The notes under the pieces were generated by a model. That model was not told the origin of the DNA and searched no databases. It saw only the letters and a program-made list of their open reading frames with translations. The position numbers and the translations under genes were made by a program. 64,000 bases of DNA from Fulvitalea axinellae. GTDB lineage: Bacteria > Bacteroidota > Bacteroidia > Cytophagales > Cyclobacteriaceae. Location of the stretch: positions 1-64,000 of the forward strand of contig NZ_AP025316.1 of assembly GCF_036492835.1 (NCBI RefSeq), given 5' to 3'. Positions within the stretch are counted from its first letter, which is position 1. Each line of letters begins with the position of its first letter. Positions 34,820 through 42,175 of this stretch are shown here, piece by piece.

Positions 34820-35392
34820 ATGAAAGATTTTTTCGAATACTCGGATAGTACACACAAGATCACGCAGGAGGCAAAAGAGGACATGGCCTCACGGCTACAA
34901 ACCGCCTCGTTCAAAAAAGGGGAGCACCTTTTGCGTGACGGACAAATCTGCCGCAGGGTATATTTTCTTAAAAAGGGTTTGGCCAAAATGTATCTGAACA
35001 AGGACGGCAAACAGGTTATACACAAATTCATGGTGGCTCCCATAATGTTCGCCGCACCCGAAAGTTTCCTTTCGCAAAGGCCCAGCAGGGTTTGGCTTAC
35101 GGCCCTAACCGATATCGAAACCTACACGCTCACCTACAAAGACATCATGGAACTCTGCGACCACCACCACAGTGTGGAAAGGCTTATACGCCTGCACGCC
35201 GCGCGCATGGCCATGACTATTATCGACAGGGTAAACACCCATTTCTTCGATTCGGCCAGCGAACGTTACCGCAGTTTTATGGAAGAGTTCAAGGATGTTT
35301 ATGACGAAATTCCACTGGGCGACATTGCTGCGTATCTGGGTATATCGCAGGTAAGCCTTAGCCGGATCCGGGCAAAAAAAGACGCTTTTTAA
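34820..35392 (+). CDS. Crp/Fnr-family regulator with cNMP-binding-type domain
   Basis: 190 residues from ATG 34820 (MKDFFEYSDS). The frame is open 64 codons further upstream, but that part overlaps the divergent zinc protein and looks non-coding. A cyclic-nucleotide-binding-type beta barrel spans ~15-120 (FKKGEHLLRDGQICRRVYFLKKGL, of which KKGEHLLRDGQ and VYFLKKG are the strands), then a dimer helix and a short helix-turn-helix at the end (IPLGDIAAYLGISQVSLSRIR). Many Bacteroidota proteins of this type lack the cAMP-contact Arg, and I see no canonical phosphate-binding cassette, so the ligand is unknown. It lies 167 bp before an exporter operon on the same strand and is its likely regulator. 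Confidence 0.85.
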   Translation: MKDFFEYSDSTHKITQEAKEDMASRLQTASFKKGEHLLRDGQICRRVYFLKKGLAKMYLNKDGKQVIHKFMVAPIMFAAPESFLSQRPSRVWLTALTDIETYTLTYKDIMELCDHHHSVERLIRLHAARMAMTIIDRVNTHFFDSASERYRSFMEEFKDVYDEIPLGDIAAYLGISQVSLSRIRAKKDAF

Positions 35393-35559
35393 CATTTGTA
35401 AAAAGAGAATACCCTTCCCTAAGATACCTTTACACCGTCATGACAACCTAACGCGGACTCACGGGCGCAGACTTGGAACAAAGCTTGGGCATTGATAAAC
35501 CGACGCCGGCCCTAACTGGCAAGGTCCGCTCATTATTGTTTTACAAAACGAGATTGACG

Positions 35560-36831
35560 ATGAGGGTAAGACTAACCAAACCCGCGCTGCTGTGGGCGGT
35601 TTTGGCCATATTCTTTGGCGACAACGCCCTGGCGCAGGGGAAACTTACGCTGGAAGAGTGCAGAGCCAAGGCCAAAGCCAACTACATAATCCTGAACAAA
35701 CAGGGGCTGTGGGAAGAACACGAGGCAAAAACTCTGGAGGTCTTGAAAGCCGGGCAATTGCCTCTGCTTTTGGCCCATGCCGAGGCCAAATACGTATCGG
35801 ACGTACCGAGGCCGGACACGGATTTTCCCGGTTTTCCAAAACTGCCCAAAGACCAATACCAGTTTTTCCTTTCGGCCAACCAACTCATTTACCAAGGCGG
35901 GTATATCAAGAAAATGAAGGCTAACGCCTCGCTTTCCACACAAGTGGAGCTGGACCAGCTGGAACTCGATTGGTATAAGTACGAACAACGTGTGGACGTT
36001 TTCTTCTTCAATATCTTTTTATTGGAAGAAGTGTCGGAGTCGATGAACCTGGCTCGCATCAGCCTAAACGAAAGGCTTCGCGAAGCGCAGGCGGGCGTGG
36101 AGCTTGGCGCCGTACTCCCTTACCAAACCGACTACCTTAAGGCGGAAATGCTGAAGATAGACCAAGAGGAAATAGGCGTCGAAAAGCAACGCCAAACGCT
36201 GTTGGAAAGCCTTTCGATTATTATGGGAGAGGAAATCAGCTCGGTAGACAGGCTACTGATTAGCGAACCCAAACTTGCGGAAATCGATAACGTTACCCGC
36301 CCGGAACTTCGCCTTATCGAAAGTAAAAAGACGGCCTTGCTGGCGCAAAACGACGTGCTTAAGTCACAGCGACTGCCCAAGGTGGAAGCCTTTGGCGTAA
36401 CGGGTTACGGACAGCCGGGTTACAACTTCTTCAATCCCAATTTCGATTTCTATTATCAAGTGGGTGCCAAGGTATCCTGGAACGTATTCGACTGGAACAG
36501 GACCAAAAACCAGATGCGCATAAACGAAGTGAAAGCCAAAATGGGCGACGAGGACCGCGACCAGTTCCTCCGCAACCTGAAGGTGACGGTAACCAAACAG
36601 GAAAACGAAATTGAGGAATACCGCCGGCAACTGGCCAAGGACGAAGAGGAGTTAATCCTCCGCGAAAACATCCGCAATGGCGAGGCCTCCCGCTTCGATA
36701 ACGGCGTAATAAGCGGAGCCGATTACGTAAAAGCCGTAAACGAGGAGAAAAATACCCGCGTAAGGATGCGCAAAAGACGTATCCAGATCATCCAGGCCCA
36801 ATACGGACTCAATACTTTGCTTGGGCAATGA
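35560..36831 (+). CDS. TolC-family outer membrane protein of the ABC exporter
   Basis: 423 residues from ATG 35560, which begins a clear signal peptide (MRVRLTKPALLWAVLAIFFG, cleavage after ALAQ); an upstream TTG at 35473 in the same frame would bury the signal. Then TLEECRAKAKANY starts the first helical barrel segment, and the two-fold TolC repeat follows: FFLSANQLIYQGGYIKKMKA and YYQVGAKVSWNVFDWNRTKN are the matching beta-strand/turn regions. It is the first gene of a tripartite ABC exporter operon: the adaptor follows at 36966 and two ATPases and two permeases after that. Confidence 0.9.
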   Translation: MRVRLTKPALLWAVLAIFFGDNALAQGKLTLEECRAKAKANYIILNKQGLWEEHEAKTLEVLKAGQLPLLLAHAEAKYVSDVPRPDTDFPGFPKLPKDQYQFFLSANQLIYQGGYIKKMKANASLSTQVELDQLELDWYKYEQRVDVFFFNIFLLEEVSESMNLARISLNERLREAQAGVELGAVLPYQTDYLKAEMLKIDQEEIGVEKQRQTLLESLSIIMGEEISSVDRLLISEPKLAEIDNVTRPELRLIESKKTALLAQNDVLKSQRLPKVEAFGVTGYGQPGYNFFNPNFDFYYQVGAKVSWNVFDWNRTKNQMRINEVKAKMGDEDRDQFLRNLKVTVTKQENEIEEYRRQLAKDEEELILRENIRNGEASRFDNGVISGADYVKAVNEEKNTRVRMRKRRIQIIQAQYGLNTLLGQ

Positions 36832-36965
36832 TTTTGGGGAGTAAAAAGTAAAGAGTAATCGTTGGTGGTGAAGCGCGGTTGGAACCTTGCTATGGCTGGC
36901 GGCAGTCTCTTTACGCTTTACTATTTACTCAGGACTAGATTGTGAATACCAAAGAACTGAAAACC

Positions 36966-37874
36966 ATGAATTACAAAAATATATCACGTCTCTTTTTGGC
37001 ATCGCTTACGCCATTGTTATTGTCTGCCTGTGGCAACGACAAAACCGCCGACGCTTACGGCAATTTCGAATCTACCGAAACCGTAGTGTCGGCCGAGGCT
37101 ACCGGGAAATTATTGGAAATCAACGCCGAAGAGGGCAGTACTCTGGAAAAAGGAAGCAAGGCCGGACAAATAGACACGGTACAACTGTCTTTGCAAAAAG
37201 ATATTCTCCAAGCCCAAAGGGAAGCCGCCTTGGCCGGAAAATCGGGCGTACAGACACGCATAGGCGTATTGGCCGCCAAACTCAAGACGGCCCGTACCGA
37301 ACGTGATAGGGTAAAACGTTTGCTCCAACGCAAGGCCTCGACCCAACAGCGCCTTGACCAAGCCAACGGTGAGGTAAACGTACTGGAACAGGAAATCCGC
37401 AACGCCCGAGAGAGCTATGTCACCATCGAAAGCCAAGTGAAAGTAATCGAGGCGCAAGAGGCCGAACTCGCCGACCGTATTGCCCGAGCTACGGTAATCA
37501 ACCCGACGCAGGGGACGGTATTGGTAAAGCTGTCGGAGCCCGGGGAATTCGTTTCCGCCGGCAAACCGCTTTACCGCATCGCCAACCTGTCGGTACTGGA
37601 ACTGAAAGCCTATATAGCCGAAACGCAATTGCCAGAGCTGAAAATAGGGCAGGCGGTAAACGTAAAAATTGACGAAGGCGAGGGAATGCGTACCCTAAAC
37701 GGTACGGTATCATGGATTTCGGCCGAAGCCGAATTCACTCCAAAGACGATTCAGACTAAAAAAGAGCGCGTCAACCTCGTTTACGCCTTTAAGGTAAGGG
37801 TCAAAAACGACGGATCATTGAAAATAGGTATGCCCGCCGAGGTTTGGCTATCCGAAGCCAGGAATAATAAGTAA
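36966..37874 (+). CDS. HlyD-type adaptor lipoprotein of the ABC exporter
   Basis: 302 residues from ATG 36966; a GTG 24 bp earlier is possible, but the lipoprotein signal MNYKNISRLFLASLTPLLLS with lipobox LSAC starts here. It has a lipoyl half (ETVVSAEATGKLLEINAEEG), a long Ala/Glu-rich helical hairpin (~75-170), the second lipoyl half (VINPTQGTVLVKLSEPGEF) and a beta barrel. The pattern is that of YbhG/HlyD adaptors. It sits between TolC and the first ATPase, 12 bp from the latter, so the genes are co-transcribed. Confidence 0.9.
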   Translation: MNYKNISRLFLASLTPLLLSACGNDKTADAYGNFESTETVVSAEATGKLLEINAEEGSTLEKGSKAGQIDTVQLSLQKDILQAQREAALAGKSGVQTRIGVLAAKLKTARTERDRVKRLLQRKASTQQRLDQANGEVNVLEQEIRNARESYVTIESQVKVIEAQEAELADRIARATVINPTQGTVLVKLSEPGEFVSAGKPLYRIANLSVLELKAYIAETQLPELKIGQAVNVKIDEGEGMRTLNGTVSWISAEAEFTPKTIQTKKERVNLVYAFKVRVKNDGSLKIGMPAEVWLSEARNNK

Positions 37875-37886
37875 AGGGAGCCGCCT

Positions 37887-38789
37887 ATGATCAGCGTAAA
37901 AAACCTAAGCAAAAACTACGGCGATACCGAGGCTTTGAAATCCGTTAGTCTTGAGGTTTCCGAAGGGGAACTTTTCGGACTGATAGGCCCCGACGGCGCG
38001 GGCAAATCGACCCTTTTCAAGATAATGGTTTCGTTACTATTGCCAGACAGCGGAGAGGCCAGCATCAACGGCTATGACCCCGTAACACAATACCGCGACG
38101 TTCGGCAACGCATCGGGTATATGCCTGGAAAATTCTCACTGTACCAAGACCTTAGCGTAGAGGAAAACCTGTCGTTTTTCGCTTCGATATTCGACACCAC
38201 CATCGAAGAGAATTACGATTTGGTAAAAGATATTTACGTCCAGATAGAACCGTTCCGCAAACGCCGGGCTGGCGCGCTTTCGGGCGGAATGAAACAGAAG
38301 CTGGCGCTATGCTGCGCACTGATACACAAGCCGGAAGTACTGTTCCTCGACGAACCCACCACCGGCGTGGACCCCGTTTCCAGAAAAGAGTTCTGGCAAA
38401 TGCTCAAACGCTTGCGGGCCAAAGGAATCAGCGTGATAGTCTCCACGCCATATATGGACGAGGCCGAACTTTGCGACAGGGTGGCTTTGATCAAAGACGG
38501 GAAAATACTGCGGGTGGACACGCCGGCTAAAATCGTTGAGTCCTTTTCGGGGGATATGCTTTTCGCCAAAAACCTGCGGATGTACCCTTTGTTGAAGGCC
38601 CTGAGAGCTTATCCGGAGGCGCGTTCGGTTTTCTCTTTCGGCGAGCGGATCCATTTTGTTTTCAAGGAACAACACAGCGGAGAGGGCAAGTTGGCTGCTT
38701 ATTTGGCCGAGGCCGGTTTGGGTGACACCGAGCTTAGCGAAGGCAAACCCGGTATCGAAGACTGTTTTATGGCTCTTAGTGAAGGGTAG
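37887..38789 (+). CDS. ABC transporter ATPase (first of two)
   Basis: 300 residues. Walker A is GPDGAGKST, the Q-loop region is IGYMPGKFSLYQDLSVEENL, the signature is LSGGMKQKLALCCAL, and Walker B is VLFLDEPTTGVDP, followed by a switch region where the usual His is replaced (STPYMDEAE). The last ~80 residues form a C-terminal extension. It resembles the first half of the double ATPase YbhF of E. coli, split here into two genes. It powers the two permeases downstream. Confidence 0.92.
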   Translation: MISVKNLSKNYGDTEALKSVSLEVSEGELFGLIGPDGAGKSTLFKIMVSLLLPDSGEASINGYDPVTQYRDVRQRIGYMPGKFSLYQDLSVEENLSFFASIFDTTIEENYDLVKDIYVQIEPFRKRRAGALSGGMKQKLALCCALIHKPEVLFLDEPTTGVDPVSRKEFWQMLKRLRAKGISVIVSTPYMDEAELCDRVALIKDGKILRVDTPAKIVESFSGDMLFAKNLRMYPLLKALRAYPEARSVFSFGERIHFVFKEQHSGEGKLAAYLAEAGLGDTELSEGKPGIEDCFMALSEG

Positions 38790-38797
38790 ATGGTTTT

Positions 38798-38829
38798 GGT
38801 ATCCGGTATTTGGTATTAAGTCTTAGGTA
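38798..38829. repeat. TACCTAATACTT dispersed repeat, copy 3 (inverted)
   Basis: On the minus strand it reads TACCTAAGACTTAATACC followed by AAATACCGGATACC. It starts 8 bp after the first ATPase gene. Confidence 0.65.
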
Positions 38830-38922
38830 CTTGTTTCTGTGAAATTTGGTGTCGAATTATGGTAAATGGAGCCTCTTTATTTTGTGAAAATCATTGGGGT
38901 AGGACGTGACCATCCGCAAGGG

Positions 38923-38944
38923 GAGACAAGGCATGCCATGTCTC
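38923..38944. repeat. GAGACA palindrome, copy 3
   Basis: GAGACA-A-GGCATGCC-A-TGTCTC: symmetric apart from one A-A mismatch pair, followed by TACGATTTT. It lies inside the ABC exporter operon. Confidence 0.6.
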
Positions 38945-38974
38945 TACGATTTTCATACTGATGAATAATGACTA

Positions 38975-39006
38975 TACCTAATACTTAATACCTCATACCT
39001 AAGACC
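38975..39006. repeat. TACCTAATACTT dispersed repeat, copy 4
   Basis: TACCTAATACTTAATACC followed by TCATACCTAAGACC; the cleanest copy in the window, ending 30 bp before the second ATPase gene. Confidence 0.7.
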
Positions 39007-39036
39007 AATCACCCACATTGACTTAGCTTAAAGAAA

Positions 39037-39765
39037 ATGACAAAAGAAACGGTAATAAACTCTTACGGGCTGACCAAAAGGTTTGGGGATTTTACGGCTG
39101 TGGACGCTATTAGCTTCAAGGTGTACAAGGGCGAGATCTTTGGATTTTTGGGAGCAAACGGAGCCGGCAAAACCACTGCAATGCGGATGCTCACCGGCCT
39201 TTCGGTGCCCAGCGCCGGCGAGGCCGACGTGGCGGGCCACAACATCAACAATGATCCGGAGAGCGTAAAGCTGAGCATCGGGTATATGAGCCAAAAATTT
39301 TCTCTGTACGAAGATCTGACCGTCAGGGAGAATATCCGGCTGTTCGGTGGCATATACGGACTGAAGAGGTCCGAAATTAAGCGGAAATCCACGGCATTGC
39401 TCGAAAAGCTGGATATGGAAAAAGACGCCGACAAGCTGGTGGGGTCCTTGCCTTTGGGCTGGAAACAGAAGCTGGCCTTTTCGGTGGCCGTATTCCATGA
39501 CCCGAAAATCGTTTTCCTCGACGAACCTACCGGCGGTGTGGATCCCGTTACGCGAAGGAAATTTTGGGATATGATCTACGAGGCTTCCGAAGCGGGGATC
39601 ACCGTGTTCGTAACCACGCACTATATGGACGAGGCCGAATATTGCGACCGCGTATCCATAATGGTAAACGGAAAGATAGAGGCCTTGGACAGCCCCGCCG
39701 GGCTAAAAGCCACCTACGGCGTGGACACCATGGACGACGTTTTCCTAAAACTGGCCAGACCATGA
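39037..39765 (+). CDS. ABC transporter ATPase (second of two)
   Basis: 242 residues. Walker A is GANGAGKTT, the Q-loop region is IGYMSQKFSLYEDLTVRENI, Walker B is IVFLDEPTGGVDP, and the switch His is present (TTHYMDEAE). The signature is degenerate: SLPLGWKQKLAFSV replaces the usual LSGGQ-type motif. Together with the first ATPase it would make an asymmetric pair in which one composite site is altered, as in YbhF-type exporters. It ends at TGA 39763-39765, overlapping the next start (ATGA). Confidence 0.92.
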   Translation: MTKETVINSYGLTKRFGDFTAVDAISFKVYKGEIFGFLGANGAGKTTAMRMLTGLSVPSAGEADVAGHNINNDPESVKLSIGYMSQKFSLYEDLTVRENIRLFGGIYGLKRSEIKRKSTALLEKLDMEKDADKLVGSLPLGWKQKLAFSVAVFHDPKIVFLDEPTGGVDPVTRRKFWDMIYEASEAGITVFVTTHYMDEAEYCDRVSIMVNGKIEALDSPAGLKATYGVDTMDDVFLKLARP

Positions 39766-40871
39766 AAAAACTACTTCATTTTATAAATAAAGAATTCAGG
39801 CATATCCTGCGCGACCCTCGCACGCTGGCCGTTATCTTCGGCTTGCCGCTAATTCAGTTGCTCGTATTTGGCTACGCCGTACGCAACGAGGTGGAGAACG
39901 TGGATATAGCCTTCTACGACCAATCGGGCGACGAAGTGACCAGGGAAATCCAGAGCAAAATAGTCGCTACCGACAATTTCCAATACGCCGGTAGCGTACA
40001 CAGTCCTGAGGGAATAGAACAGTGTTTCCGAGCCGGCAAGGCCAAAGTGGTGGTAAGCTTCGGGCCAGATTTCGCGAAGAAGATGTATACCGGACAAGGC
40101 GCCACCGCCCAGCTGATTCTCGACGCCACGGACCCGAATATCGCCACAACAGTAAGGAGTTACCTGACGGCGATATTAGGACAATACCAAGCCTCGAAGA
40201 CGCAAGAGAAGGGCTCCGGGCCGAAAATACGGCCGGAAGTGCGGATGCTTTATAACGAAAACCTCAGTAGCGCCAACCTTTTCGTTCCCGGTATTCTCGC
40301 AGTGATTATGCTTCTGGTATCAGCAATGGTAACGGCCATCGCCCTGACCAAAGAGAAAGAGCTGGGAACCATGGAAGTGCTTTTGGCTTCGCCACTCAGG
40401 CCATGGATGATCATCGTCGGCAAGCTGATTCCTTACCTGCTGATTTCCTTTTTCAACCTGTGTATTATCCTCTTCATCGGAACGCTGGTATTCGGCGTGC
40501 CGATCAAAGGAAGCTTGGCCCTGTTGTTCTTCGAAGCTTTCCTGTTTTTGGGCGTATCCTTGGCACTCGGGACGCTGATTTCCATCACTTCCGAATCGCA
40601 ACAGGTGGCCTTGATGAAAAGCCTTTTCGGAATGATGATCCCATCGATGTTGCTTACCGGGTTTATCTTTCCGATTGAAAATATGCCTTTGCCATTGCAA
40701 TGGATCAGTACGCTAATTCCGGCCCGATGGTTTATTGTGATTTTGAGAAGCATTATGCTTAAAGGCTCCGGAATATTGTCGCTGTGGCCCGAAACGGTTA
40801 TTCTGTTAGGCATGTTCGCTGCCTTGGTGGGCATCAGCATGAAAAAATTCAAAATACGACTTGAGCCATGA
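39762..40871 (+). CDS. ABC-2 type permease (first of two)
   Basis: 369 residues from ATG 39762, which overlaps the preceding stop; the longer frame from 39564 is antisense-like noise over the ATPase. The plan is that of YbhS/YhhJ: a first helix (TLAVIFGLPLIQLLVFGYAV), a large extracytoplasmic domain (~45-170), then five helices, with the ABC-2 motif TKEKELGTMEVLLASPLRPWMIIVGK (core EKELGTMEVLLASPLRP). It should form one half of the export channel with the next gene. Confidence 0.9.
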   Translation: MKKLLHFINKEFRHILRDPRTLAVIFGLPLIQLLVFGYAVRNEVENVDIAFYDQSGDEVTREIQSKIVATDNFQYAGSVHSPEGIEQCFRAGKAKVVVSFGPDFAKKMYTGQGATAQLILDATDPNIATTVRSYLTAILGQYQASKTQEKGSGPKIRPEVRMLYNENLSSANLFVPGILAVIMLLVSAMVTAIALTKEKELGTMEVLLASPLRPWMIIVGKLIPYLLISFFNLCIILFIGTLVFGVPIKGSLALLFFEAFLFLGVSLALGTLISITSESQQVALMKSLFGMMIPSMLLTGFIFPIENMPLPLQWISTLIPARWFIVILRSIMLKGSGILSLWPETVILLGMFAALVGISMKKFKIRLEP

Positions 40872-41986
40872 ATATCCTGATATTTCTTTTGCAAAAAGAG
40901 TTTCTGCAGATCTTCAGAAACAAGGCCATGTTGCCGATTATCTTCGTGGTGCCGATCGTACAGCTGATCCTGATGCCCTTGGCTGCCACCTACGAGATCA
41001 AGGACATCAAGATGATCATCGTAGACAAAGACCAAAGCCCGGTGTCCCGCCAACTGGTCAACAGCTTTGAGGGCTCGCCGTATTTTATCGTGACGAAAGT
41101 AGGCGCCGATCCCGCCATTACGGAAAGGGAAATGGAGCTGAATCAAGCCGATATGGTAATGGAAATCCCTCAAAATTTTTCTTCGGAACTCTCAAGGTTA
41201 GGGGAAAAAGGGCTGGCTCTGCGCATTAACGCCATCGACGGGTCGAAGGCGGGAATCGTAGCCTCTTATGCCGAGGGAATTATCCGAAACTTTAATCGCC
41301 TGTTGACTGTCAAATGGTCGGGATTGGGAAAAAAGCAGGTCTTACCAGCTATCGATATAACGTTTTCCAACTGGTATAATCCCGACTTGAATTACCGCCC
41401 ATTTATGGTCTCCGGAATACTGGGAATATTGGTTACGATGTCCTGCGCTTTTTTGGCTTCTATGAATATCGTGAAAGAGAAAGAGATCGGAACAATCGAA
41501 CAAATCAATGTCACTCCCATCAAAAAACACCATTTCCTTATTGGCAAACTGTTACCGATTTGGTGCATCGGGATGTTCCAACTGAGCTTGGGACTGGTCG
41601 TTTCCAAAATTGTCTATGACATCGAATTTATCGGTAATGTAGGACTTGTTTTTGCGTTTTCGGGCATTTATATGTTCTGTATTCTCGGTATCGGTTTACT
41701 TATTTCCACTTTCAACGACACCCAACAACAGGCTATGTTTATCGCCTGGTTTTTCATGGTCATATTTATTCTGATGGGGGGAATATTTACTAGTTTGGAA
41801 GCCATGCCGAAATGGGCCAGCTACATCGCTTGGAGCAATCCGATCACTTACCTAATTCATCTGAACCGCATGGTGCTGATGAAAGGAAGTACGTTTGCGG
41901 ATGTGAGCTGGATGTTTGGCGTTATATCATGCTACGCTGTGGTTACCAATGTGGCGGCGGTGTTGAAATACAGGAAAACGTCATAA
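40868..41986 (+). CDS. ABC-2 type permease (second of two)
   Basis: 372 residues; the start ATG overlaps the preceding stop by four bases. It has the same plan as its neighbour: AMLPIIFVVPIVQLILMPLA helix, an extracytoplasmic domain, then a bundle with EKEIGTIEQINVTPIKKHHF, the YbhR-type coupling segment. It completes the TolC-adaptor-ATPase-ATPase-permease-permease exporter. The substrate is unknown; E. coli YbhFSR handles cations and some drugs, which is only a loose guide. Confidence 0.9.
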   Translation: MNILIFLLQKEFLQIFRNKAMLPIIFVVPIVQLILMPLAATYEIKDIKMIIVDKDQSPVSRQLVNSFEGSPYFIVTKVGADPAITEREMELNQADMVMEIPQNFSSELSRLGEKGLALRINAIDGSKAGIVASYAEGIIRNFNRLLTVKWSGLGKKQVLPAIDITFSNWYNPDLNYRPFMVSGILGILVTMSCAFLASMNIVKEKEIGTIEQINVTPIKKHHFLIGKLLPIWCIGMFQLSLGLVVSKIVYDIEFIGNVGLVFAFSGIYMFCILGIGLLISTFNDTQQQAMFIAWFFMVIFILMGGIFTSLEAMPKWASYIAWSNPITYLIHLNRMVLMKGSTFADVSWMFGVISCYAVVTNVAAVLKYRKTS

Positions 41987-42025
41987 GCGATAACTATAAA
42001 AATTTATATTCGCCAAAAACGAAGA

Positions 42026-42056
42026 CGCCCTTAGGTCTGGCGGGACCGAAAGGGCG
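42026..42056 (-). terminator. Hairpin, probable terminator for the minus-strand SusD gene
   Basis: CGCCCTT (42026-42032) and AAGGGCG (42050-42056), with an inner GGTC/GACC pair. On the minus strand TCTTCGTTTTTGG follows, which suits the SusD gene that ends at 42176. Confidence 0.6.
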
Positions 42057-42110
42057 ATATCAAAAAATAAGTGGGTAAAGTCGATTCGAGTATAGTACTC
42101 TTTTCGAATA

Positions 42111-42139
42111 CAGGCACGGAGCATTGTCCGTGCCTGTTT
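42111..42139 (+). terminator. Hairpin, possible terminator of the ABC exporter operon
   Basis: CAGGCACGGA (42111-42120), loop GCATTG, TCCGTGCCTG (42127-42136), then only TTT. The 10-bp stem is strong and the T-run weak. It lies in the convergent gap. Confidence 0.55.
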
Positions 42140-42175
42140 CATTCAATAAAGCGTCAAGATTAAGATTAATGCGGA

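Noticed and set aside
25729-39006. A CRISPR array
   Set aside because: The TACCTAA repeats are scattered over 13 kb without regular spacers or cas genes.
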